Origin: Ampullaceana balthica
Taxonomy: Eukaryota > Mollusca > Gastropoda > Lymnaeidae
NCBI GenBank assembly: GCA_944989445.1
Contig: CALYLW010000017.1
Span: forward strand, 72,001-136,000
Direction: 5' to 3'
DNA length: 64,000 nt
The notes below the pieces were generated by a model. That model saw only the letters and a program-made list of their open reading frames with translations, was not told the DNA's origin and did not search any database. The stretch's first letter is position 1. The number at the start of each line of letters is the position of its first letter. Of this stretch, positions 25,132-37,432 are shown one piece after another. A program made the translations under genes and the position numbers.

Positions 25132-25317
25132 CAGTGCTTCTCAAAGTGGTGGTCCGCGGACCGGTGCCGGTCCGTGGGCCATCCGCTGCCGGTCCGCAGA
25201 TGTTCTCAAATAAAGGACCGAAAAAATTGTCAGTGCAGGGAAAATAGTGCACCGATCCCTGGTGCAATGGAAAAAATTCCTGCCGGTCCGCCATACTAAA
25301 AAGTTTGAGAAGCACTG
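25132..25317. mobile_element. hAT MITE with perfect 8-bp target duplication
   Basis: The 186-bp element starts CAGTGCTTCTCAAAGTGGTGG and ends in its inverse, AAGTTTGAGAAGCACTG. Inner GGTCCGCGGACC-type motifs are also shared with the MITE at 7141-7350, implying related families. The flanks are CACTAGGG at 25124-25131 and CACTAGGG at 25318-25325, a perfect 8-bp duplication. Confidence 0.95.
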
Positions 25318-25851
<534 letters not shown>

Positions 25852-26074
25852 AGTGACACGCGGCCAACACTCAAGCTCCACACACTCATCGAACACCAAC
25901 TTTGCAAACCGTGTCGTCCTTACCTGATTAGTTATCTTTCTATGAATTCACACTTGAATGCCGCAAGGTTTTCGATTCAGATTTTAGCCCGGTACCCCAG
26001 CCGTAAGACATTAGCGATGTTTCCCCCATTCGCGGTCATAGTGGCTGCAGTTTCAGCTTCTCTTTAAAAAAATC

Positions 26075-26520
26075 CCAAACACTACTGATCCCAAATCCCA
26101 AACACTACTGATCCCAAATCCAAACACTACTGATCCCAAATCCCAAACACTACTGATCCCAAATCCCAAACACTACTGATCCCAAATCCCAAACACTACT
26201 GATCCCAAATCCCAAACACTACTGATCCCAAATCCCAAACACCACTGATCCCAAATCCCAAACACTACTGATCCCAAATCCCAAACACCACTGATCCTAA
26301 CATACCAATGCCGCTGATCCCAAATATCCCAATACAATTGATCCCAACATCCCACGTATCAATGATCCTAATGTCCCAAAACCAATGATCTCAAAACCAT
26401 TGATCCCAAAACCATTGATCCCAAAACCATTGATCCCAAACAAATGAACCCAATACCACCGATCCAAATATCCCTAAACCATTGATCCTAGTACCGCTGA
26501 TCACAAAATCCCAAACCATT
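26075..26520. repeat. 23-bp minisatellite decaying to the right
   Basis: A 23-bp unit, CACTACTGATCCCAAATCCC then AAA, is near-perfect at 26075-26300, then degenerates through CCATTGATCCCAAAA-type units to about 26520. This gives a gradient from homogeneous to diverged. Confidence 0.9.
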
Positions 26521-26928
26521 TACCCCGAAAATCGCCAATAATTCCCCGGTTTCTCACAGACCATTCTCGACCACCGGGCCGGGCCAAAGATGTTGTATGT
26601 CGACACCTCACACAATACAAACATGTCATGGTCTCTCCATAAGTTCAGCCCGGTTTAGGGCTAACGATTTCCTTCCATACAAGACCCGGTCCGAAACATT
26701 TTGTTCACCGGTTGTGTTGAACAGGCTTGAAGTGCTGTGAGATTTCTGGAGTGGACGGCATAGGCTAGAAACACTGGGGACATTTTTTTATAGTTGTGTA
26801 TTAGGAGTGAGATTATCCCGGGATTAACATGGTGCGGCAGATGCAGAAGGTTGCGGCGTGAGTTTAAAGAGTTCGGAAAGGATGAAGCGTGTTAGAAGGA
26901 AATAGACGGAGTTAAAGACACGCGAGAT
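26521..26928. other. Unassigned stretch
   Basis: Moderately GC-rich single-copy-looking sequence between two arrays. No gene seen. Confidence 0.45.
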
Positions 26929-26939
26929 ATGTCGGTAGT

Positions 26940-27212
26940 CTCGGGAGTTAGGACACGATCAGTGTTGTTAATGGTCAGTACAGTTTGGACACGATCAGTG
27001 TTGTTAGTGGACAGTACAGTTTGGACACGATCAGTGTTGTTAATGGTCAGTACAGTTTGGACACGATCAGTGTTGTTAATGGTCAGTACAGTTTGGACAC
27101 GATCAGTGTTGTTAATGGACAGTACAGTTAGGACACGATCAGTGTTGTTAATGGACAGTACAGTTTGGACACGATAAGTGTTGTTAATGGACAGTACAGT
27201 TTGGACACGGGA
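26940..27212. repeat. 36-bp minisatellite
   Basis: About seven copies of a 36-bp unit, GATCAGTGTTGTTAATGGTC then AGTACAGTTTGGACAC. Both strands stay open through it because the period is a multiple of three. Confidence 0.92.
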
Positions 27213-27780
27213 CACGAATCTCTGTTAAATCGTTTAAGTTGTCAAATTGTTTATCGATGTGATGTGTACAATATCCCGACTGGGGTGGGACTCTCAGCTT
27301 TGCAAAGCTTGTTGAGATTTTAGCGATGAGGTTTGAAAAATAAAAATAAACAGAATTAAATTTTAAAAGTATAAACCATTAGCAAGAATATTTAGATTGT
27401 GTTTTAAGTTTTAATTTCATACTGCTTTATAATACTGTCAATATCATCAATATGTTATCTTAGGGTTATACTCAGCCCAGTCTATTACAAGCTCAATATT
27501 AATTTAGGATTTATCGATTAAAAGAAATATATTTACAATTTTAACTTTTAACCAAATGTAATGACGTTTTCGAAAAAAATATCATATTTTCAATTTTTAA
27601 ATCTGAGAAAAAAGTTATCTGAAGGAAGGAATATCATTGTTTGACGAATGTTCATTACATTCAGAGCGTAACGTACTCCAAAAAAAAACTTTAAAACAAA
27701 TTATAATAACATTGAATGAAAGTGAAATTACTGTCCATTTGGTTGTTTGGGAAAAATAAAAACAAAGATGTAACTTCGGT
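27213..27780. other. AT-rich unassigned stretch
   Basis: No gene seen. It lies directly upstream of the candidate exon at 27892. Confidence 0.45.
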
Positions 27781-27891
27781 TACTTTGAGTTCTTGTGTGA
27801 CAACGATAGCAGCTGAAGTCTGTAGGGTTTAGTTCAGTGACTTCTTCGAGACAACCTTCGTGAGATGCGGTAAGGCCGTTAGCGGACCCGG

Positions 27892-28090
27892 ATGACAATT
27901 ATCAAAAAACTTCAGTGGGAGGTTACTCAAGCATTATTACAACACCGTTTAGAGAGTGCTGTACAAGTCGATGAAGTTTTAATTTCTTTAGCTTTGCTAG
28001 GAACTTCATATTTAGGCATTCAGTTACCCGTGTTTAGACAAAGATCTCAGAAGAGACGAATTCATATTTCATTTCGTCGTCTTTTTTACG
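27892..28090 (+). CDS. Candidate first coding exon of an unknown gene
   Basis: An ATG at 27892 opens a frame of 66 codons plus one base that runs straight to a strong splice donor, TTTTTACG|GTAAGAAAAA, with the last exonic base at 28090 (phase 1). The upstream 110 bases are less AT-rich than the surroundings. The peptide is not repetitive: it starts MTIIKKLQWEVTQALLQHRL, has a hydrophobic VLISLALLGTSYLGIQL stretch (about residues 29-45) and ends in a basic RQRSQKRRIHISFRRLFY segment. I recognise no family. Its phase does not fit the FoxA exon at 45370 in the FoxA frame. It could equally be a TE fragment or a chance ORF. Confidence 0.35.
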
Positions 28091-28555
28091 GTAAGAAAAA
28101 TATTTTCGGAATGAAATTACTTTAAAAGAAAAAATAATAATGGGGTTAATAAAAAAAATATATAAAAATTATAATAATAAAAAAAACCTGACATTACCAA
28201 CCATACGATGATTTTATGTTAGACTTGGTGGTGAAAATTTAAACAGTCGGACAGTTCCACTAATGTCCGGTGTGATGACGTAGCCCGCCTTAATTAAGTC
28301 AGGTGGTGACGTCATGCACCCATGGTCACTGGAGCGTCAGATCATGATCCATAACATCTCATCACAAGTCACGTATTTTTTTTCTTGTATAAAAATGTCT
28401 AGTTCTCTTTAACGCCGTCAGCTGTAGAGTTAAGGGCACTCGGACGGCTGAAGGGCCCAATTGTTGATAAGACAATAACTAGTTCGACATGGTCTGGTAT
28501 CAAGTTGTTCGTCCCTTTAAACAACCGCGACCTTAAGGGGAGCGGGGCGAACCCT
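28091..28555. other. Unassigned stretch
   Basis: AT-rich on the left, GC-richer at 28400-28550. No gene seen. Confidence 0.45.
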
Positions 28556-28822
28556 TGACACACGGGGGTTGAGAGAACCACTGGCGGGTGTGAAGAAAAA
28601 CCTCTGACACATAAGTGAGACCAACTGACACATGGGGGGGGGGAGAGCCACCGACATATGGGAGGAGAACCACTGACACATAATGAGAGAACCACTGAAA
28701 CATAATGAGAGAACCACTGACACATATTGAGAGAGCCACTGACACACATTGAGAGACACACTGTCACATATTGAGAGAACCACTGTCACATATTGAGAGA
28801 ACCACTGACACATGGCACACAA
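28556..28822. repeat. 22-bp minisatellite, diverged
   Basis: Units close to GAGAGAACCACTGACACATA plus two bases repeat about 11 times, with a GC-richer diverged left edge. The - strand open frames are by-products. Confidence 0.85.
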
Positions 28823-29212
28823 TGACTATGGCCAACATAACAATAGCTCTATGTTAATGTTTTATACCTGTTTCCACTCATTACTAAATATTTCAAACCC
28901 ACAACAATTCCCACTGCCTTGTAGTGTTTTCATATTCTAAACAAAAATGAATGCTTATATTGACATGAGTAGCTATATCGAATCACCTTGACGAAATGCT
29001 TTTATCTGTTAAAAAAATGATTGAAACAATTTTTGTATGTTTGCTATTATGTTACAGCAGTTGTCATCATCCATCGCTATTCTTTTTAAAACCTAAAATA
29101 AACACAGCTGATTTTTTTAAATGCTAAAATAAACACAACTTAGTTGGGTCTTTTAAATGTGCAAATAAATTTATGTTCAAAAGAAAAACGACGTAGTTAT
29201 TTTATATCCAAA
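28823..29212. other. AT-rich unassigned stretch
   Basis: A local near-duplication of CTAAAATAAACACA(G/A)CT is seen near 29092-29140. No gene seen. Confidence 0.45.
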
Positions 29213-29550
29213 CGAGCAACAAAGCCCGTCCAAGGACGTTCCGCCACCGTTCGGTGGCATGTTGTAACTCCCCTCCAACAGCCGTCTCGACCGGCATTAC
29301 ATGTGCATCACTCAAAAATACTATTCATCATAGTTAAAATAAATAACTCGTAAAAACAGAGCTTTTGACTATATAAATCCCAACGCGCATAACTCAAAAT
29401 AAAGTCTTGGAAGAAATACTGCACCAAAAATAACTCGTTTTGAACGTCCGCGTAAACGTGTTAAATATGATTGGCTGCAGGAGTCATGTGTGTTTGAGGG
29501 ACCAATCGCTATCGAACACCGCACAGAACATAGCCTTTTATTATATAGGA
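29213..29550 (-). mobile_element. Helitron-like non-autonomous element, copy 1
   Basis: Read on the - strand it begins TCCTATATAATAAAAGGC and ends ...TTTGTTGCTCG. Near the 3' end lie a perfect hairpin GCCACCGAACGGTGGC (29243-29258) and a smaller one, CGTCCTTGGACG (29227-29238). An A precedes the 5' TC and a T follows the 3' end, as for Helitrons. A full second copy lies at 52772-53125 and a 5' part at 43612-43771. The 3' end is CTCG rather than CTRR, so a Helentron-type or other family is possible. There is no coding capacity. Confidence 0.6.
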
Positions 29551-30690
29551 TAAACACAACTTATTATTAATTATGTTATCGTTTTAACATTTCAAAGCCG
29601 TTGAACAAACGAACTCTTTATTATTATTATCATTATCATTACCATTATTCTTCAGATAATCGACTTTCTTTTTCCTCTTTACACTCTATTTTCAATTTTT
29701 AATATGAGTGAATTCTTAAACAATTGAACGAAATATGCACCCACCACAAAGTTCTTAACAACTATTTTTTAATGACGCAATTACCGCAAAGTACCGTAAA
29801 TCACCGTGTGTGTGGCCAGTAACTCTTTTGAAACTGTTGAATAATTGAGAAGGGTGGAACAATAGATTTCACACTATGGCTGGATTCCCGTTGGCCATTA
29901 TCTCATAATTTCTTGCCCCTCCTACCACAGTTTTTTTTTGTGTTCCGTAATTAAAAAAATTCTGAATTTACTTTCCAGACACTTCCGGTTTAAGGGTTAC
30001 TTAAAAAGTGGGACATATTTGCACGAACCGGGGAGGAGACCATTCCGCCATTTTCACTTAACTGTTAATACTTTTGTTGATGTGGGGGGGGGGTTGACCA
30101 AACAAATATAGAAGAAAATTATTGAAACTGATTGAATTGTCTTTATTTTTGGTGGGGGTGAGGGAAAGGGGGGGGGCGGAGGTTTAATATTAAAAAGTGA
30201 TCGTGGATGACATCGAAATCGGTCTACCTAACAATTCATTTAGAGCGGTGATCAATCATTAACGCTCTAACGCCAGGAAGTGCGGATCGTAAAGTATCGA
30301 GAGGGAGGTCGGGGGAGGGGGGAGGGCAGGGCGCGGGGATAATTTTATTGACTGTAAACTTGGACGCCCCCCACACACGCCCCCTCAGATCACTGACATA
30401 ATATTTGACAGACTGGGTGCGCAATAAATGTCTCCACGGAGATAATTGGTGCCAGGGTATTTAGATATAGGGAACGGATGCCCGTCGGTCTCGGGTCTTA
30501 CACTGACATGAACGACGAGAAATGAACGTCCATAACGGGGGGGGGTAGCATAAATTGGAGATTCTGATATTGTTCTTCAATTTTTTTAAAACGATTTCTT
30601 AATACAAGGTAGAAAGAGTGCGGTTGTGGAGGCTGCAAATTAGTAGAACGGCCCTGATATTTGGTATGATTGGTTTTCAAAAGGAAACCA
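29551..30690. other. Unassigned stretch
   Basis: AT-rich with several G-runs (about 30083, 30158, 30310). No gene seen. Confidence 0.5.
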
Positions 30691-30694
30691 TTGT

Positions 30695-31430
30695 ATGATG
30701 ACCGCGCAGTGTGCTCTAGCCTGTGTGTGTAGGACGTGTGAACCATTATCTGTGTAGTAGGTGTGTTATAGCCTGTGTGTGTAGAACGTGTGAACCATTA
30801 TCTGTGTAGTAGGTGTGTTATAGCCTGTGTGTAGAACGTGTGAACCATTATCTGTGTAGTAGGTGTGTTATAGCTTCTGTGTGTGTAGAACGTGTGAACC
30901 ATTGTCTGTGTAGTAGGTGTGTTATAGCTTCTGTGTGGTGAGTGTGTAAAATCTCCTGTGTAGTGGATACTATGTACGCACCGTTTGTAGATCGTGTGAA
31001 CCATTGTATGTGTAGTAGGTGTGTTATAGCCTTGGTGTGTAAAACGTGTGAACCATTGTATGTGTAGTATGTGTGTTATAGCCAGTATGTGTAGAACGTG
31101 TGAACCATTATCTGTGTAGTAGGTGTGTTATAGCTTCTGTGTGGTGAGTGTGTAAAATCTCCTGTGTAGTAGATACTATGTACGCACCGTTTGTAGATCG
31201 TGTGAACCATTACATGTGTAGTAGGTGTGTTACAGTTTCTGTTTGCCATAGTGTGTAAATCTGTATCACGTGTGCTCTAACATTCGTGTGTAATGTGTGT
31301 GAACCCTCCTGTGTGTGTTAGGTGTGGTTAAGTCTCTCAGTACGTAGAACGTGTAACCCTTTCTCGGTGTTGTAGGTGTGTTCTGTGTTGTAGGTGTGTT
31401 CTGTGTTGTAGGTGTGTTCTAGACTATGGG
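30695..31430. repeat. ~50-bp GT-rich minisatellite
   Basis: Units of about 50 bp (GTGAACCATTATCTGTGTAG, TAGGTGTGTTATAGC, CTGTGTGTGTAGAAC) repeat with length variation. A longer composite segment ending TAGATACTATGTACGCACCG occurs twice (about 30900-31015 and 31125-31210), so part of the array was duplicated as a block. Confidence 0.85.
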
Positions 31431-32744
31431 TTTAGAGCGCGTAACTATGCTAAACGAGAAACTCATCAGAATTTATCGTGTTGTTACTTTTGATTTAAAA
31501 AAAAAGTTTTAACACAACAGCATTATTGTACTTACATTCAAGGATTTCAGAATAGCAAACAAATTTGACGAGACTTTGTTAAAATTAAATAATAACTTTT
31601 AAAAATATCCTGATGAAATTTAAACTATTATTAAAACGGTTATTTGAGCGCAGATTAACAGCGGTAAATTACTTTTTTTAATAGCAAACATTCAAGATTT
31701 TTTAAACTTTCTGTATTACTGTCAATACTGTCCTATGGTGAAAGAGTTATGTTTTATTTTTAAAAAACACAGTAAGACTTTAAAAAAATTCTAACTGCAC
31801 TTAAAAATATCAGTTCTTGTCAGTCAAATATAATTTTAAAAAAAAATTAATAACGTGTATTATAGACAAAGAAAACATCCATATTTTTTTCAATCCAGTG
31901 GACCAAAAAGCCGATCAGCGAATTCATTATATCCATTTCTAATTGCATGTATAATTACAGTATTGAAAAAAAAGTGCATATCGAAAAGACGCCTGGATTT
32001 AAAAAAAATAAAATAAATGAACCGTGGAAATAATGATTTGAAATTAAAGCAGCGCTTCGTTCTAAATTCATCGTCAAAGGAAACCGTGTCGACGAATATA
32101 TTTAAAAAAATGCATTTTCTCGTCCTGTCGCAGATCACTGTTGTGGAATGATCGATAAAAATAAAAAAAATGTAGGTATTGATGGATGCGTTTCGTTTAA
32201 AAAAACAAAACATAAACGAAGAAGAAGAAAACTGGTAATTTCTTCCTCTTAATCGACGCTACAATTAGAGGATTTCTCGCTCGCGGCTCGGCAGTATTCA
32301 ATACCCTGGTATAATGTGCTTGTCGGTGTCAAAATGCTGGGGTAATGTGGGCTATAATTAAGTGTCATTGATAAGCAGGTGGGGAGAAGATGGGTGTGAG
32401 TGTGTGTATGTGTGTGTGTGTGAGTGTGCAAGGAACGAGTTGATGTAATTAGATAAAATGGAAGAGTTTAAATTGGTGATATGCAAATATCCCTCTAGCA
32501 TGCATGTGGTAGTGTTGTGCATGTGTTATTAAAAAAAAATTCTTTCGCTTTGAGAATCCTATTGAGTATGTGTTGTTGTCGCGGGGGGGGGGAGGTGGGG
32601 GTGTAGATAACTGAGTGGGTGAGAGTTTAGATATACAATAAAATTTATGATCTTGGTCTAAGATATATGACTGGCTGTTTCATTCAATGATGGAGTTTCC
32701 TAGACCTAGGGCCCCACCACACGGCATCCAAGTCTGTAGGCAAA
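31431..32744. other. AT-rich unassigned stretch
   Basis: No gene recognised. A 107-codon - strand ORF at 31890-32213 is Phe/Ile-rich, as AT-rich sequence gives by chance. A GT tract lies at 32395-32425 and a G-run at 32583. Confidence 0.5.
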
Positions 32745-33075
32745 GGTTGACTTGTGACATCACAGACATAGATTGACTTGTGACTCCACAGACATAGATT
32801 GACTTGTGACTCCACAGACATAGATTGACTTGTGACATCACAGACATAGATTGACTTGTGACTCAACAGACATAGATTGACTTGTGACATCACAGACATA
32901 GATTGACTTGTGACTCCACAGACATAGATTCACTTGTGACTCCACAGACATAGATTGACTTGTGACTCCACAGACATAGATTGACTTGTGACTCACCATA
33001 CGTAGATTGACTTGTGACCCCACAGACATAGATTGACTTGTGACTCCACGGACATAAGTTGACTTTGACTCCACT
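32745..33075. repeat. 26-bp minisatellite
   Basis: About 12 copies of a 26-bp unit, GTGACTCCACAGACATAGAT then TGACTT, with GTGACATCA as the main variant at the left. Confidence 0.92.
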
Positions 33076-33742
33076 GTTTCAATGTGACGCCTACAGTTCA
33101 AGTAATTTAGCGAAAGGTTTCGACATGCTGCTCTACACCGAGATGTGATTCATTCGATAATCGTGAATCACCAAAATAAGATAAACAAATGGGAATAATT
33201 TGTTTATAGTCTCGGCATGTGTGTCATTAGATTTGAACGAATTTCTGTGAAGTTTCAATTCCGGATGAATTTATCACCTAAATATTGTAGTACTAGAATA
33301 TTGTGTTTATGAACGAACTCTTGATTGCTAAATAATTTTAGGGTATAAGGAAGAAGGTCGGCGACGAACATTTAATATGTTTTGATAAATTAAACTGTTT
33401 ATTTATTTGAATGTGACATATTATAAGTATTTGGTTTGAAAGTCCAAATCGACAATGAACATTTGATGATAGGAATTTATAGTAGGTCAACTGTATGGTA
33501 TTGTTGCTAAAACAACAACAACAAAACAAAAAAAGTTCACTATAGCTCAAAACCTCATGATTGATGTATTCACGTGTAACAATAACAGCCATCCCACCCA
33601 TCACACATATACACAGAGCAATTCCACAGCACTGAAAAAAAACCAACAAACCAACAACTACAACTTACAAACAGTTGACATCTTCCCTTAATTAAGAAAA
33701 TTCCCAGCTACTTTTAAAGACAAGAATGGGACGAAGCTAGCA
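33076..33742. other. AT-rich unassigned stretch
   Basis: No gene seen. Confidence 0.5.
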
Positions 33743-35490
33743 GAGGTGCTCAAATCGTACACTCCATAGACTTGAGACGAATCCTTTAAGACAAGGTCTA
33801 ACAGTTACCGCTGTCAACGAAACTTTGGTAACATGGAGGTGCTCAAATCGTACACTCCATAGACTTGAGACGAATCCTTTAAGACAAGGTCTAACAGTTA
33901 CCGCTGTCAACGAAACTTTGGTAACATGGAGGTGCTCAAATCGTACACTTCATAGACTTGAGACGAATCCTTTAAGACAAGGTCTAACAGTTACCGCTGT
34001 CAACGAAACTTTGGTAACATGGAGGTGCTCAAATCGTACACTCCATAGACTTGAGACGAATCCTTTAAGACAAGGTCTAACAGTTACCGCTGTCAACGAA
34101 ACTTTGGTAACATGGAGGTGCTCAAATCGTACACTCCATAGACTTGAGACGAATCCTTTAAGACAAGGTCTAACAGTTACCGCTGTCAACGAAACTTTGG
34201 TACACTCCATAGACTTGAGACGAATCCTATAAGACAAGGTCTAACAGTTACCGCTGTCAACGAAACTTTGGTACACTCCATAGACTTGAGACGAATCCTA
34301 TAAGACAAGGTCTAACAGTTACCGCTGTCAACGAAACTTTGGTACACTCCATAGACTTGAGACGAATCCTATAAGACAAGGTCTAACAGTTACCGCTGTC
34401 AACGAAACTTTGGTACACTCCATAGACTTGAGACGAATCCTATAAGACAAGGTCTAACAGTTACCGCTGTCAACGAAACTTTGGTACACTCCATAGACTT
34501 GAGACGAATCCTATAATACAAGGTCTAACAGTTACCGCTGTCAACGAAACTTTGGTACACTCCATAGACTTGAGACGAATCCTATAAGACAAGGTCTAAC
34601 AGTTACCGCTGTCAACGAAACTTTGGTACACTCCATAGACTTGAGACGAATCCTATAAGACAAGGTCTAACAGTTACCGCTGTCAACGAAACTTTGGTAC
34701 ACTCCATAGACTTGAGACGAATCCTATAAGACAAGGTCTAACAGTTACCGCTGTCAACGAAACTTTGGTACACTCCATAGACTTGAGACGAATCCTATAA
34801 GACAAGGTCTAACAGTTACCGCTGTCAACGAAACTTTGGTACACTCCATAGACTTGAGACGAATCCTATAAGACAAGGTCTAACAGTTACCGCTGTCAAC
34901 GAAACTTTGGTACACTCCATAGACTTGAGACGAATCCTATAAGACAAGGTCTAACAGTTACCGCTGTCAACGAAACTTTGGTACACTCCATAGACTTGAG
35001 ACGAATCCTATAAGACAAGATCTAACAGTTACCGCTGTCAACGAAACTTTGGTACACTCCATAGACTTGAGACGAATCCTATAAGACAAGGTCTAACAGT
35101 TACCGCTGTCAACGAAACTTTGGTACACTCCATAGACTTGAGACGAATCCTATAAGACAAGGTCTAACAGTTACCGCTGTCAACGAAACTTTGGTACACT
35201 CCATAGACTTGAGACGAATCCTATAAGACAAGGTCTAACAGTTACCGCTGTCAACGAAACTTTGGTACACTCCATAGACTTGAGACGAATCCTATAAGAC
35301 AAGGTCTAACAGTTACCGCTGTCAACGAAACTTTGGTACACTCCATAGACTTGAGACGAATCCTTTAAGACAAGGTCTAACAGTTACCGCTGTCAACGAA
35401 ACTTTGGTACACTCCATAGACTTGAGACGAATCCTATAAGACAAGGTCTAACAGTTACCGCTGTCAACGAAACTTTGGTAACATGACTAT
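33743..35490. repeat. Two-form tandem satellite (93-bp units, then 71-bp units)
   Basis: Five 93-bp units (33743 to about 34199) are followed by 18 units of 71 bp (34201-35480). The 71-bp unit includes TACACTCCATAGACTTGAGA and AACAGTTACCGCTGTCAACG. The 93-bp form is the same unit plus a 22-base insert, AACATGGAGGTGCTCAAATC plus G-type. All 93-bp units carry CCTTTAAG and almost all 71-bp units carry CCTATAAG. Copies are nearly identical, with only isolated substitutions, so expansion is recent. The 135-codon ORF over the 93-bp part arises because 93 is a multiple of three. Confidence 0.95.
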
Positions 35491-36189
35491 AAATATTCAC
35501 GCCAATGTGGTTAAAATTATTCCTTGAAACATTCAAATCGAACTTATCTCAATTTTTTAAACATACAAAATTTGCATCAACTGAAATGGGAAGTTGCACT
35601 AGGCACGCGTCATTGATTTAAACGTATACTTCCATACGTCTTTGGTTTGCTGCTGTTCTACCTTCATTTGTTTGTCAGTTTTTGGCAGCTTTCGGCAGCT
35701 TTCTTATACGACTAACTGCAGTGATGTTATATGTTACTTATGAGTTTAAAAAATAAGTTTTCATCTTTTCCCTTTCCCCACTCAACCCTTCTTTCATATT
35801 TCTTGAGTGGCTGTGTTTTTATGCGACCCCCCCCCCTTTTTTTTTGCCTTCAAGTCTGCTTTGTGTATCACTGAACTCTTCTTTACTTATAATTGTTTTC
35901 ACCCAGTATAACTGTTCTCATTATTTAAAAAATTCAGCTATTCACATGAAAATCATTAGTAATCTTGGTTTTTTTCATCACCTATATTAAATCTTATGTT
36001 TATCATGTAAAGATTTCTGTACTTTTTTATCGACCGGCATATCAGATGGATGGGGATCAAAGCTGAACATTGCTGTTTTTTTTCTCATTATGTTGAGCGC
36101 ACACAAAACAATATCTTTTTATATCTTAGTTTGTAAGCCCTTTTTTTAGTAACGAATAACGATTAAAACTGTTTCCTCGCGTTTTTAAG
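35491..36189. other. AT-rich unassigned stretch
   Basis: Poly-C and poly-T runs near 35827-35845. No gene seen. Confidence 0.5.
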
Positions 36190-37432
36190 GCTTCTTGGCT
36201 GTGTATATCTAGTGCTATCCACTAATTCTTGGCTGTGTATATCTAGTGCTATCCACTAATTATTGGCTGTGTAATATCTAGTGCTATCCACTAATTCTTG
36301 GCTGTGTATATCTAGTTATATCCACTAATTCTTGGCTGTGTATATCTAGTGCTATCCACTAATTCTTGGCTGTGTATATCTAGTTCTATCCACTAATTCT
36401 TGGCTGTGTATATCTAGTTCTATCCACTAATTCTTGGCTGTGTATATCTAGTGCTATCCACTAATTATTGGCTGTGTATATCTAGTGCTATCCACTAATT
36501 ATTGGCTGTGTAATATCTAGTGCTATCCACTAATTATTGGCTGTGTAATATCTAGTTCTATCCACTAATTCTTGGCTGTGTATATCTAGTTTTATCCACT
36601 AATTCTTGGCTGTGTATATCTAGTTCTATCCACTAATTATTGGCTGTGTATATCTAGTGCTATCCACTAATTCTTGGCTGTGTATATCTAGTGCTATCCA
36701 CTAATTCTTGGATGTGTATATCTAGTTCTATCCACTAATTATTGGCTGTGTATATCTAGTGATATCCACTTATTCTTGGCTGTGTATATCTAGTGCTATC
36801 CACTAATTCTTGGCTGTGTATATCTAGTTCTATCCACTAATTCTTGGCTGTGTATATCTAGTTCTATCCACCAATTCTTGGCTGTGTATATCTAGTTCTA
36901 TCCACCAATTCTTGGCTGTGTATATCTAGTTCTATCCACCAATTCTTGGCTGTGTATATCTAGTTCTATCCACCAATTCTTGGCTGTGTATATCTAGTTC
37001 TATCCACCAATTCTTGGCTGTGTATATCTAGTTCTATCCACTAATTATTAGCTGTGTATATCTAGTGCTATCCACTAATTATTGGCTGTGTATATCTAGT
37101 TCTATCCACCAATTCTTGGCTGTGTATATCTAGTTCTATCCACTAATTCTTGGCTGTGTATATCTAGTTCTATCCACCAATTCTTGGCTGTGTATATCTA
37201 GTTCTATCCACTAATTATTAGCTGTGTATATCTAGTGCTATCCACTAATTATTGGCTGTGTATATCTAGTTCTATCCACCAATTCTTGGCTGTGTATATC
37301 TAGTTCTATCCACCAATTCTTGGCTGTGTATATCTAGTTCTATCCACTAATTATTAGCTGTGTATATCTAGTTCTATCCACTAATTATTAGCTGTGTATA
37401 TCTAGTTCTATCCACCAATTATTAGCTGTGTG
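36190..37432. repeat. 34-bp minisatellite
   Basis: About 36 copies of a 34-bp unit, TTGGCTGTGTATATCTAGTT then CTATCCACTAATTC. There are variant positions (GTGCTATCC or GTTCTATCC; CACTAATT or CACCAATT; TTCTTGG, TTATTGG or TTATTAG). Variants cluster in runs, for example CACCAATT at 36870-37010, showing block-wise amplification. Confidence 0.95.

Noticed and set aside
31890..32213. 107-codon Phe/Ile-rich - strand ORF
   Set aside because: Composition is what AT-rich DNA gives by chance; no recognised motif or splice context.
33825..34237. 135-codon + ORF and 95-codon - ORF with 31-residue repeats
   Set aside because: The 93-bp unit is a multiple of three; the ORFs stop where the unit becomes 71 bp.
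33743..35490. CRISPR-like repeat array
   Set aside because: Units are contiguous tandem copies without unique spacers, and the DNA is animal.
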